In this document: positions 25,951 to 33,255 of the stretch, in pieces
How positions within the stretch are numbered: position 1 is the stretch's first letter
Layout: every line of letters starts with the position of its first letter
Origin: Mycobacterium sp. M26
GTDB taxonomy: Bacteria; Actinomycetota; Actinomycetes; Mycobacteriales; Mycobacteriaceae
Direction: 5' to 3'
NCBI RefSeq assembly: GCF_001494595.1
Contig: NZ_LN929908.1
Span: 496,001 to 560,000, forward strand
Length of the DNA stretch: 64,000 bases
Program-made: the position numbers and the translations under genes
Notes under the pieces: model-generated
What the model saw: only the letters and a program-made list of their open reading frames with translations
Database searches by the model: none
Told to the model about the DNA's origin: nothing

Positions 25951-27024
25951 ATGCCCAGCATCCCCCAGTCATTGCTCTGGATCTCACTCGTCGTGCTCTG
26001 GTTGTTCGTGTTGGTGCCCATGCTCATCAGCAAGCGGGACACCGTGCGCCGGACGAGCGATGTTGCGCTGGCCACCCGTGTGCTCAACGGCGAGGACAAG
26101 TCCCGCCTGCTGCGTCGCAAGGGCCGCCCGGCGGCCGGTCACCACCACGATCCCGACTGGCAGCGCGACGACGACGAATTCGACGAGTACGACGAGACTG
26201 ACGACGACGTCGCCGAGCCCGTCCACACCCGCACGATGGTGGTGATGGCGGCGGTCACCGAAGAGGTTCGGCCCGAGCCGGACTACCTCGACGTCGATAT
26301 CGTCGACGAGGACTCCGGTGCCCTGCCGGTGGGCGGTGGCACCCGCCGGGCCGAGACCGCCCAGCCCTCGTTGTTCGACGAGGCCACCGAGCCGGTCGCA
26401 GAGCCCGTCGCCGAGGTCGAGCCCGAATCCACGCCCGAGCCGGTGGCCGAGCTGGATGCCACCCAGGAGTTCGACGCCGTCGCCGACGAGGACGAGGATC
26501 CGCAGGACGGCACCGCCGACGAATACGAATACGTCGACGACACATCGGGTTTGGAGGCCGAGGACGAGCCGGCCACCACGGTGACCCCGCGGGCGGGACG
26601 ATCGCGGCGGCTGGAGTCCAGCACCGCGGCGGCCGTTACGGCACGCAAGTACCGGTTCCGCAAGCGGGTGCTGACCGCGATGTCGGCCCTGATGATCCTG
26701 ACCGCCGTGCTGGCGTTCACCGTGAGCCGCGACCTGTGGTGGGCCTGCGCGAGCACCGCGGTGGTGACGATCCTGTACCTGGGGTACCTGCGCCGGCAGA
26801 CCCGGATCGAGGAGCAAGTGCGGCGTCGCCGTCAGCAGCGCATGGCACGCTCGCGGCTCGGGGTGGAGAACACCGAGGACCACGAGTTCGATGTGGTGCC
26901 GTCGCGGCTGCGTCGGCCGGGTGCGGCCGTCCTGGACATCGACGACGAGGACCCGATCTTCGAGCACCTCGACGAGGTGCCCTTCGCCCGGCATTACGAC
27001 CTGCCGCGGGCGGCCGGGCAGTAA
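25951..27024 (+). CDS. glpR: GlpR-like membrane receptor
   Basis: 357 residues. One membrane segment lies at the very N-terminus (residues 7-27, SLLWISLVVLWLFVLVPMLI). A long acidic disordered region (about 55-215, many Asp/Glu with DDD and EPVAEP repeats) leads to a membrane hairpin at about 240-280 (LTAMSALMILTAVLAFTV / WWACASTAVVTILYLGYL) and an Arg-rich plus acidic tail. The order glp-rimJ-glpR matches the gephyrin-like/receptor pair that coordinates FtsZ and polar growth in Corynebacteriales. It is homologous to Rv0996. The function is taken from that system and not visible as a motif here. Confidence 0.85.
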   Translation: MPSIPQSLLWISLVVLWLFVLVPMLISKRDTVRRTSDVALATRVLNGEDKSRLLRRKGRPAAGHHHDPDWQRDDDEFDEYDETDDDVAEPVHTRTMVVMAAVTEEVRPEPDYLDVDIVDEDSGALPVGGGTRRAETAQPSLFDEATEPVAEPVAEVEPESTPEPVAELDATQEFDAVADEDEDPQDGTADEYEYVDDTSGLEAEDEPATTVTPRAGRSRRLESSTAAAVTARKYRFRKRVLTAMSALMILTAVLAFTVSRDLWWACASTAVVTILYLGYLRRQTRIEEQVRRRRQQRMARSRLGVENTEDHEFDVVPSRLRRPGAAVLDIDDEDPIFEHLDEVPFARHYDLPRAAGQ

Positions 27025-27076
27025 CGCGGGCGGTTTCAGTCAGCAGGCGTTCGGCTGGTAGCCTGCTAGCGATCAA

Positions 27077-27149
27077 GGGGCTATGGCGCAGTTGGTAGCG
27101 CGACTCGTTCGCATCGAGTAGGTCAGGGGTTCGATTCCCCTTAGCTCCA
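27077..27149 (+). tRNA. tRNA-Ala (anticodon CGC)
   Basis: A 73-nt cloverleaf: acceptor GGGGCTA/TAGCTCC with the alanine identity pair G3:U70, D-arm GCGC...GCGC, anticodon stem ACTCG/CGAGT with loop TTCGCAT (anticodon CGC), T-arm AGGGG-TTCGATT-CCCCT and discriminator A. No CCA is encoded. Its last 27 bases form the left part of the island repeat, so the gene is the integration target and is reconstituted by the island end. Confidence 0.97.
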
Positions 27150-27153
27150 CTTT
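27123..27153 (+). repeat. attL: left 31-bp direct repeat
   Basis: This covers the 3' end of tRNA-Ala from the T-stem through the discriminator base plus CTTT. It is identical to 33691-33721. Confidence 0.95.
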
Positions 27154-27164
27154 TCGAGACCTAA

Positions 27165-27181
27165 GGTTCGAAGATCGAACC
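27165..27181. promoter_or_regulatory. GGTTCGA-AGA-TCGAACC palindrome beside attL
   Basis: A 7-bp perfect inverted repeat with a 3-base centre, 12 bp inside the island from attL. It may be a recombination-directionality or integrase arm site, or a weak tRNA terminator hairpin without T-run. It contains the halves of the SOS box in reversed order. Confidence 0.4.
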
Positions 27182-27345
27182 CGTTGGCCAGCTTCGGCGA
27201 CTGTGAGATCGCTCTGGCGTCGGCGCTGAGACGTGTTGGCGGCGGCCGCAGATGCGCGTCGTTACCACTGCGGTCCTGGTGTGCCGTCGCCCGTCGCCGC
27301 AGGCGCGGGTTTGACGCTATGCCGCCGCCTGGTCTCACCGGACGC

Positions 27346-28197
27346 TCACGTATCGAGTGCGGTGAAGTCCAAATGGCAAAAGATACGTCGCAGGGTTGCG
27401 CGATCGCCATCCACCGCGCGCCGAATGTCCTGTAGGAGCTGCCATCCCGAGCCAGGCAGGCAGTTTCCGACCACGTACACCGGCGGTCCGTCGAACACGT
27501 GATCCTCGAATCTCATCAGAGAGCAGTGCTCCAAGACTTCTATATGTCGCCGCAACTCGCGTGGCCCGCAGTCAACGTAGCTGTGCAACGCCTCGGCCGG
27601 GACGCTGAACTCTGGCTCCCAAGGAGCCCAATTGGCCGGTACTTCATCACCGCGATCGACAATGACTGCCAAGAGAGATCGAGCGTCCTCCGGAACGCGG
27701 GTCAACCGCTCAGCAAACTGATTAATCTGTTCGCAAGACTCAGCCTGTTCGTCCTCTCCAAGGCCGAGAGGCTCAAGGACGACAAGGCCGTTGTTGGCGG
27801 GCGTGTACGTAACGCCCTCGCTTATATCGCCAACTTGGCGGCGCAATTGGTCGGGAACTGAGGTGTAGATCGCCTCGTGGTCCTTCTTGAGTCTCTGCAG
27901 CCGGTCGACCGGCCATATTTTCTCGCCGACGTCGGGGTCATCGATGGTGGTGTGGTGGTTCTCGCACATGATGAGGAGATTGTCGTAGGCGCGACGTTCT
28001 TCGTTTGTCATGCTCACGTTAAATCGGCACGAGTCGGGCAATGCGCCTTCTATGTGGGCGATCTCGCCATGTAGCACGCCATCGGGACCCATCAGAAGTG
28101 CTTCGCAATTTGGGTAGGCGCACCGGTTACCCGACGCGAGGTACAGCATCTTCGTGACCCTCGGGGTTGGCGGAAGTCGTTCAGGAATCTCTTCCAC
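27346..28197 (-). CDS. HNH endonuclease with an uncharacterised C-terminal domain
   Basis: 283 residues from ATG 28197. The N-terminal HNH/treble-clef nuclease has Cys26 and Cys31 (NRCAYPNC), the HI motif at His48 (EIAHIEG), then DNLLIMCENHHTTID with Cys78, His81 and His82, a complete metal and catalytic set. From about residue 110 to the end a second domain lacks recognised motifs; residues 205-260 (EALHSYVDCGPRELRRHIEVLEHCSLM) look like a winged-helix or adaptor segment. The gene starts the minus strand of the island and stands alone. A defence or mobile-element nuclease is plausible. Confidence 0.85.
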   Translation of the reverse strand: MEEIPERLPPTPRVTKMLYLASGNRCAYPNCEALLMGPDGVLHGEIAHIEGALPDSCRFNVSMTNEERRAYDNLLIMCENHHTTIDDPDVGEKIWPVDRLQRLKKDHEAIYTSVPDQLRRQVGDISEGVTYTPANNGLVVLEPLGLGEDEQAESCEQINQFAERLTRVPEDARSLLAVIVDRGDEVPANWAPWEPEFSVPAEALHSYVDCGPRELRRHIEVLEHCSLMRFEDHVFDGPPVYVVGNCLPGSGWQLLQDIRRAVDGDRATLRRIFCHLDFTALDT

Positions 28198-28689
28198 TGC
28201 GCTCCCTTCGGTTGCGATCCCCGATGGGCCGGAGACGAACGGATCGATTCGTCGCGTAGCAAAGGCTACCCACTGATGCGGCCCTTCTTCTATAGATAAT
28301 GACGATTACCGTTCGCGATTGCGTGTCCGTGCGATTCGCGATTGTCGTCTTGAACTGGCCAAGCGCCATATCCGTTCAGCAACACCAGGGTTCGATAGAT
28401 CTCCCCTCAGGCCCAATTTGTTTGGGCAGGGACAACAGAACGTCCAAGCATCAGCGCAATCACATCTGCGCTACGGTACGGTTCCACGGCCACCATTTTC
28501 CGTACGGAAGCCTCAGCTGGGTCGTCGCCTAACGCTTCGGCCGCCGGGGATCCAAGCAGGGTGCGCTGACGTTCACCGACCAGAAGCCCGCAGGCGGGTT
28601 CTGCGCCGCGGTCTAGGCGCACGGCCCCACAAAGCGCTCGAGATGCACAACATCACCCCGGCCAATCGCACCGTCAAACCCGCACTCGC
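28198..28689. other. Degenerate, partly AT-rich island segment
   Basis: It probably contains the promoter of the HNH gene at its left end. The stretch about 28450-28690 weakly resembles integrase coding sequence broken by frameshifts (for example LRYGTVPRPPF) and is best read as decayed upstream sequence of the recombinase remnant. The open frame 28319-28927 mixes frames and is not a gene. Confidence 0.5.
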
Positions 28690-29004
28690 CGCCGGTCTGC
28701 CAGGCTCGACCTCTTCCACGAGTGGGTGTTCACCACACCGACCGAAGGACCTGTCCGCTACCAGCAGTTCTGGCGCGACGTGTGGAACCCCGCGGTTGTG
28801 GCGGCCAAACTCGACCCTCGGCCCACACCGCACGACCTGCGGCACACCTACGCATCATGGCAACTCACCGGCGGAACACCCATCGTGGTTGTCTCTCGCC
28901 AGATGGGCCACGAGTCCATCAAGGTAACCGCCGACATCTACGCCGACGTCGACCGTGCTTCAGCACGAGCCGCCGCCGACTTCATGGACCGCACCCTCGA
29001 CTAG
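28690..29004 (+). pseudogene. C-terminal remnant of a tyrosine recombinase (integrase)
   Basis: A continuous frame to TAG 29002-29004 contains the recombinase box II, TPHDLRHTYASW (Arg and His), the GHESIKVTADIYADV segment with the catalytic His and the Tyr nucleophile, and the LFHEWVFTTPTEGP lead-in typical of phage integrases. A GTG at 28726 can start a 92-residue product. The N-terminal DNA-binding domain and the first catalytic Arg are missing, so it cannot be active. This was presumably the enzyme that inserted the island at tRNA-Ala. Confidence 0.85.
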
Positions 29005-29951
29005 GCGCAGGAGTTCACGTAGGCAGTGCACAGCGGCGCGACCATATCGGCGAGCAGCTTTTCGCCGTCAACTGCGGGCCAGTCGACACTGGGCGGGTCG
29101 GTTGACCACATTGCAAGCTCAACGACGGTGCTATTGCGCAGGTCCGAGACGAGGTATTCGTGAGCGACCACCGGTTTCGGACCGCCGACGGTGATGGTCG
29201 CGATCAACGACTGGCCAGGGTGTCCGCCGGGAAGGTTCTGCTCTGCAACCCCAGATACGACCGCCCCCGCAGTGGGAGAGGAACATTCGCGTTTCAGAAC
29301 AGCGCTCGCATTGTCCATCACAGCCGATGCACGCTGACCGGCGATCCAGGGATCGCCCCGCCAATGCAGGATCTGGACTGACAGCTGCCACTGCCCCGGC
29401 GGGTTGGGCAACATGATGTGAGCCGCCACCGCCACGTCGCGCTGGTCGTCGGTAATCGGGGGAGCGGCACACAGATAGTCCATTTCGAACCGCGGGCCCG
29501 TGACGGCCTCCGACAGGGGCGCGAGCTGCGGCCACGAATAGACGGAATTAAGGGGGATCGCCGACGGTGGGATCCAAGCAGAATCCGGGATGTGCGTACA
29601 TGCCGGAGGGCAGTTGCCATTCGGCACGCGGTTCGGGTCAGGTGCGGGGGCTGCGAACACACTTGGTGAGGATGATCCGGCGCCCGAAGCAGGGGATGTG
29701 AGAGCTGATGTCTGGGGTGCTGCACTTGGCCGAGACGCCAGCTTGTAGCCGCCGAAGACTGCGACACCGATAACCACAATCAGGCTGACAAACACCGCGG
29801 TGATCGTGATCAGCCGCGGTGAAACGCGATGGGCGTCGAGTGACGCGATGTCATCGGTTTCGCTGTCGTCGACCGAGCCCCACGCGTAGGCCGATTGAGT
29901 GTCCGCGTCAGCAACTCCTGCCAGCTCGGTGGGGTCATTCGGCTCATTCAT
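29001..29951 (-). CDS. Membrane-anchored protein with extracellular domain, unknown
   Basis: 316 residues from ATG 29951 (MNEPNDPTELAGVADADTQS). The acidic cytoplasmic N-terminus is about 45 residues, with one membrane segment at about 48-70 (LITITAVFVSLIVVIGVAVFGGY). A Ser/Ala/Pro linker and an extracellular domain with five or six cysteines follow (NCPPACTHIPDSAW, YLCAAPP, LKRECSSP, APLCTAYVNSC). It is the last gene of the minus-strand island operon, ending on the CTAG shared with the integrase stop. Its stop is intact and no frame damage is seen. No recognised family. Confidence 0.75.
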   Translation of the reverse strand: MNEPNDPTELAGVADADTQSAYAWGSVDDSETDDIASLDAHRVSPRLITITAVFVSLIVVIGVAVFGGYKLASRPSAAPQTSALTSPASGAGSSSPSVFAAPAPDPNRVPNGNCPPACTHIPDSAWIPPSAIPLNSVYSWPQLAPLSEAVTGPRFEMDYLCAAPPITDDQRDVAVAAHIMLPNPPGQWQLSVQILHWRGDPWIAGQRASAVMDNASAVLKRECSSPTAGAVVSGVAEQNLPGGHPGQSLIATITVGGPKPVVAHEYLVSDLRNSTVVELAMWSTDPPSVDWPAVDGEKLLADMVAPLCTAYVNSCA

Positions 29952-29967
29952 TCGCTGCCCAACCTGA

Positions 29968-30528
29968 CTACTGGAACAGTGGGAGTAGCACTCCCGGGTC
30001 GAGGCTCCAGGCCGTGTTGGTGCCGTCGGAGGTGACATGCACGGGGAAGTCCTGCGGGGCGCCCTCGCCCGTTGACACCGCGACCACACCCTCAAAGCTG
30101 GTGTCCCCGGTCTTCTGCAGCGCCACCCGGCCAACGCGCAACGCGTACTGCGTCACGCCGTTGGCGGGATCGTCGAAGTAGCCCTGCATGTTGTCCTGGA
30201 TGCGCTGGTTCAAGAACTGCAGCAATAGCGCGTTGGCCACCGCGTCACCGATTGCGTCGCCGATCGGATTCGTCCCGGGCGAGTATCCGGACGGGGAACC
30301 GGGGTAGTAGCCGGGGGTGTCGCCACCGTAGTAGACCTTCGGGCCCTGATAGGTGGGGTTGAAGTAGTCCCCACTCGGGCTGTCGATGCATTTCTGGTAG
30401 CCCGGCCCGGTGTCGTAACAGAACGGGCTGGCATTGGCGACGCCGATCGGCGCCGCGAATCCCGCGGCGCAAAGGAGAAGTGCGGTGGCGACGTTGGTCG
30501 CAGCGGATGGTAGCCCCCGGCTGATCAT
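29968..30528 (-). CDS. Secreted protein, unknown function
   Basis: 186 residues from ATG 30528, which overlaps the DUF3263 stop as ATGA. A signal peptide ends about residue 33 (GVANA|SPF). The mature chain has a Gly/Tyr/Pro-rich region (about 50-85, YQGPKVYYGGDTPGYYPG), a helical segment (NALLLQFLNQRIQDNMQGYF) and a small beta-rich C-terminal domain. Two cysteines lie near the mature N-terminus. Translational coupling places it in one operon with DUF3263 and the anchored protein. No family was recognised. Confidence 0.75.
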   Translation of the reverse strand: MISRGLPSAATNVATALLLCAAGFAAPIGVANASPFCYDTGPGYQKCIDSPSGDYFNPTYQGPKVYYGGDTPGYYPGSPSGYSPGTNPIGDAIGDAVANALLLQFLNQRIQDNMQGYFDDPANGVTQYALRVGRVALQKTGDTSFEGVVAVSTGEGAPQDFPVHVTSDGTNTAWSLDPGVLLPLFQ

Positions 30529-30848
30529 GGGCGGATCTTAGCCGAGATTCCAATACCGGCGTATTGCTTGAGACCAGACAGCTGTGGACTTGCGGCCGTG
30601 GCTTGCTCGCTGTCGGTGTCACCGTGCGCGCAGTGGCGATTCGCTGAACGGATCCTGTGCAGCCGATTCACCGTCACCGCCGCGCGAGCCAAAGCGGCCT
30701 CACTATCAACGATCTGATTGAGCAGCTGGTAGTACCGCACCGGCGAGATCCCCAACCCTCGGATCGCATCTTCCTTCTCGCCGGCAGTCAGCCAAAAGTG
30801 TTGCTCCAGTTCAAGAATCGCGCGTTGCTGCTGGGTCAGGGAATCCAT
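30525..30848 (-). CDS. DUF3263 helix-turn-helix-like protein
   Basis: 107 residues from ATG 30848 (MDSLTQQQRAILELEQHFW), with GGAG 7 bp upstream; a TTG two codons earlier is less likely. The DUF3263 core is clear: ILELEQHFWLTAGEKEDAIRGLGISPVRYYQLLNQIVDS. Such proteins resemble small DNA-binding regulators and in actinobacteria are common on mobile elements. The start overlaps the end of the ImmA/IrrE-like gene and the stop overlaps the secreted-protein start, so it sits in the middle of the operon. Confidence 0.82.
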   Translation of the reverse strand: MDSLTQQQRAILELEQHFWLTAGEKEDAIRGLGISPVRYYQLLNQIVDSEAALARAAVTVNRLHRIRSANRHCAHGDTDSEQATAASPQLSGLKQYAGIGISAKIRP

Positions 30849-31279
30849 AGCCAATCTCCGTCCAGGTGGTGCTCGAGCTCGGATACCTCAAGGGGATCGA
30901 GGGTGTCCATTCGGGTCCATAGGGTGGGTTCGTCGACCCACAGGTGATCGGCGAGCTCGCGCGGGTGCCGCGTCCACCGGAGTCCAGCTACGAGCGCGGG
31001 TAGCGCGATCAGCCTGCGTGCGGCGATCTCGTCGACGATCCTTTCCTCATGAGCCGCCGCGGCGGGGTCTGATGGAACCGGGCCGCGCTCTCGGTGCACC
31101 AGTTCGTGGGTGAGAGTGCAACGACGTTCCGCTTGGGTCAGCGATTAGCACAACCAGATCCGCGGCCCGATCTGCAGTCCCATCAAGTGGTCAGGAAGCC
31201 GATACCGACACGACACATCAACTTCGGCGTGCTCGTCACGCAGAATCCGCCAAGGATGCCATCTCACTTCAATCGACAT
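30836..31279 (-). pseudogene. ImmA/IrrE-like metallopeptidase with an in-frame stop
   Basis: Reading from ATG 31279 gives MSIEVRWHPWRILRDEHAEV and continues to IWLC, then a TAA at 31147-31145, and then in the same frame SLTQAERRCTLTHELVH with the zinc-binding HExxH motif (HELVH), EERIVDEIAARRLI (third ligand region) and a C-terminal TLWTRMDTLDPLEVSELEHHL. Without the stop the product would be 147 residues. A restart at GTG 31099 gives 87 residues but begins at the second His of the motif, so it would be inactive. Such peptidases often cleave repressors on mobile elements. Confidence 0.8.
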
Positions 31280-31338
31280 AGCGCGGACGCTAGGTTAGGG
31301 GACCGACACAATTACGGGCCTGACCAGGAAGGACAGCC

Positions 31339-31368
31339 TTGTAATTTACTGTAGAAGTCGACTAAACT
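31339..31368 (+). promoter_or_regulatory. Candidate sigma-A-type promoter of the DUF5131 gene
   Basis: TTGTAA (31339-31344), an 18-bp spacer and TAAACT (31363-31368). The -10 lies in the loop of a TCGACTA...TAGTCGA inverted repeat (31358-31380). Transcription would start near 31375, directly before the SOS box. Confidence 0.5.
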
Positions 31369-31376
31369 GCAGGTAG

Positions 31377-31392
31377 TCGAACACATGTTCGA
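31377..31392. promoter_or_regulatory. LexA/SOS box upstream of the DUF5131 gene
   Basis: TCGAACACATGTTCGA is a perfect match to the mycobacterial SOS box TCGAAC-N4-GTTCGA. It ends 18 bp before the start codon and just downstream of the predicted -10, so LexA would block transcription until DNA damage. Confidence 0.88.
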
Positions 31393-31410
31393 TACCGAGA
31401 TGGGGACGAG

Positions 31411-31411
31411 A
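31411..31411 (+). promoter_or_regulatory. Start decision for the DUF5131 gene
   Basis: ATG 31411 is preceded by TGGGGACGAG, giving a GGGG(A) ribosome-binding site 7-8 bp upstream. No other in-frame start lies between it and the SOS box, so the start is secure. Confidence 0.7.
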
Positions 31412-32157
31412 TGGCCGACAAATCAGCAATTGAATGGACCGAAGCAACCTGGAACCCCGTCACCGGATGCGATCGCATCTCGGCCGGCTGTGATCACTGC
31501 TACGCCATGACCCTCGCAAAGCGACTCAAGGCTATGGGCTCCGCGAAGTACCAAAACGATGGCGACTCGCGCACTTCGGGACCAGGCTTCGGGATCACAA
31601 TGCACCCCGAGTCCCTCGACGAGCCGCACCGCTGGCGCCAACCCAGGACAGTTTTCGTCAACTCGATGAGCGACTTGTTCCATGCTCGCGTGCCACTGGA
31701 CTTCATCCGCGACGTCTTCGATGTCTGCCGGGACACCCCGCGCCACACTTACCAAGTGCTCACCAAGCGGAGCCTTCGACTGCGGCGAATCGCCGACCAA
31801 CTCGACTGGCCGCCGAACCTCTGGATGGGCGTCTCCGTGGAGAACGCCGCGGCGCTCCCTCGAATCGACCACCTCAGAGAGGTGCCAGCCGCCGTGCGCT
31901 TCCTGTCCTGTGAGCCGCTGATCGGCCCGCTCGACGGCCTGGACCTCGACGGGATTCACTGGGTCATCGCCGGAGGCGAGTCGGGGCCGAACTATAGGCC
32001 TGTCGACGTCAATTGGGTGCGCGGCATCCGCGACACGTGCAGTGACGCCGGAGTTGCCTTCTTCTTCAAGCAATGGGGCGGCCGCACACCGAAGTCGTCT
32101 GGTCGTGAGCTCGACGGACAACTCTGGGACGAAATGCCCTTGGCGGCAAGCCTATAG
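31411..32157 (+). CDS. DUF5131 / phage Gp37-Gp68 family three-Cys-motif protein, SOS-controlled
   Basis: 248 residues. The N-terminus (SAIEWTEATWNPVTGC) and a C-x6-C-x2-C cluster (Cys20, Cys27, Cys30, GCDRISAGCDHCYA) identify the Gp37/Gp68 family, whose cysteine pattern is reminiscent of radical-SAM iron-sulphur sites. Further family blocks are VFVNSMSDLFH, YQVLTKRS, NLWMGVSVEN, FLSCEPLIGPL and WVIAGGESGPNYRP; the barrel looks complete. The family occurs in phages and mobile elements, often beside TcmP, and its reaction is unknown. The gene is preceded by a perfect SOS box and faces tcmP, with overlapping stops. Confidence 0.9.
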   Translation: MADKSAIEWTEATWNPVTGCDRISAGCDHCYAMTLAKRLKAMGSAKYQNDGDSRTSGPGFGITMHPESLDEPHRWRQPRTVFVNSMSDLFHARVPLDFIRDVFDVCRDTPRHTYQVLTKRSLRLRRIADQLDWPPNLWMGVSVENAAALPRIDHLREVPAAVRFLSCEPLIGPLDGLDLDGIHWVIAGGESGPNYRPVDVNWVRGIRDTCSDAGVAFFFKQWGGRTPKSSGRELDGQLWDEMPLAASL

Positions 32158-33255
32158 GAAATCGAGGGTGACGCCTGCAGTGAATTGCCGCTTGCCCGGT
32201 GGCCTGTTTACCTGAATGAGTTTCTGCTGCTCGAATTCCCGAAGCAGCGGCGTCACGTGAGGCTCCCTGAAAGACGTTTGAAGCAGGACGAAGTCCTTCA
32301 GTTCCTCGGCCGTTACCCCGCGGCGTCCCGCAAACACCGACAATATGATCGTGCGGAGCTGCCGCAGATTCGGCTCCGGCTCAAAGAGAACTAAGTCACC
32401 TGCCATTCTGTCGGCGAAACGGAAGTTGCCGCCCGGATCCGCCTTCCACATGGCCGCCTTCATGCGGCTCAATCCGACCTTGCTGCGGGTCGCGTGAATG
32501 AGAGCATAGGAGATGTTCCCCGTCTCGTTGACCATGTAAAACCTCTGAGTTAAAGGAAGATTGGCGGCCTCAGACACTTTCCCGCGGTACACGTCGACCA
32601 ACTGCTCGATGCGGTCTTCGCCGGCCTCCAGTTGGGTTAACACTTCGTCCACTTCCATGCCATACAGCTCGCGAATCGATTTTTGTTGACCATCGCGCTC
32701 GATGAATCTGTGAACGAAACCGACCATGAAGTTGATGAGCAGCTCACTGTTCGGCGTGGACCCGATCGATCCCAACAACTCCATCGGGAACCGGGTGTAG
32801 CCAAAGGGATCGACGAATGCGAAGGTTGGGGCCAGACGCTTATTCTGCTCCCGCATTGTGGTGATCACCTCACCCATGTGGTCATCGAACGACGCATTGT
32901 AAACGCCGATCTTGACGTTGGGCGGCCAGGGATCGTAGCTCGCCTTAAACGTCTCCAGCTCTGCAGCAAGCGATTCGACATTCTGTCGGTTCTTCTCGAT
33001 GAACATGAAGACGAACTCGCAATTGCCTAGCCGCTTCAGGTGCCCATGGTCGAGGAGCGCGCGCAGGGCAATCTGTGGAGATCCCTCGGACCCGTCGCCG
33101 TACCGGCCTCGCCCAGCGAACCCGTCGATGTACAAAACGCGTCGGTTCCAAGTGCCGAGGATCGGATACCACGCACCCAGATAATGCTGCAGGATCTGGT
33201 GTTTGGCGCGAGTGTGCGCCGCCATCACCCACTTTTCCGGATCCGAGTCAGCCAA
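32152..33255 (-). CDS. tcmP: Three-Cys-motif partner protein TcmP
   Basis: 367 residues from TTG 33255, chosen because GGGAGGGG lies 6 bp upstream and the family starts close to KW...HTRAKHQIL; the frame opens 30 codons earlier without a good start. Residues 40-55 (VLYIDGFAGRGRYGDG) look like a Rossmann motif I, and residues 145-153 (FAFVDPFGY) like a motif IV, suggesting a SAM-dependent methyltransferase-type fold. The family is defined as the partner of DUF5131 proteins. Here the two genes are convergent and share CTATAG, each stop lying in the other's end. Function unknown. Confidence 0.88.
   Translation of the reverse strand: MADSDPEKWVMAAHTRAKHQILQHYLGAWYPILGTWNRRVLYIDGFAGRGRYGDGSEGSPQIALRALLDHGHLKRLGNCEFVFMFIEKNRQNVESLAAELETFKASYDPWPPNVKIGVYNASFDDHMGEVITTMREQNKRLAPTFAFVDPFGYTRFPMELLGSIGSTPNSELLINFMVGFVHRFIERDGQQKSIRELYGMEVDEVLTQLEAGEDRIEQLVDVYRGKVSEAANLPLTQRFYMVNETGNISYALIHATRSKVGLSRMKAAMWKADPGGNFRFADRMAGDLVLFEPEPNLRQLRTIILSVFAGRRGVTAEELKDFVLLQTSFREPHVTPLLREFEQQKLIQVNRPPGKRQFTAGVTLDFL

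Noticed and set aside
28319..28927. 202-codon open frame in the island
   Set aside because: Arg/Pro/Ser-rich shadow translation; the adjacent frame holds the recognisable integrase remnant.
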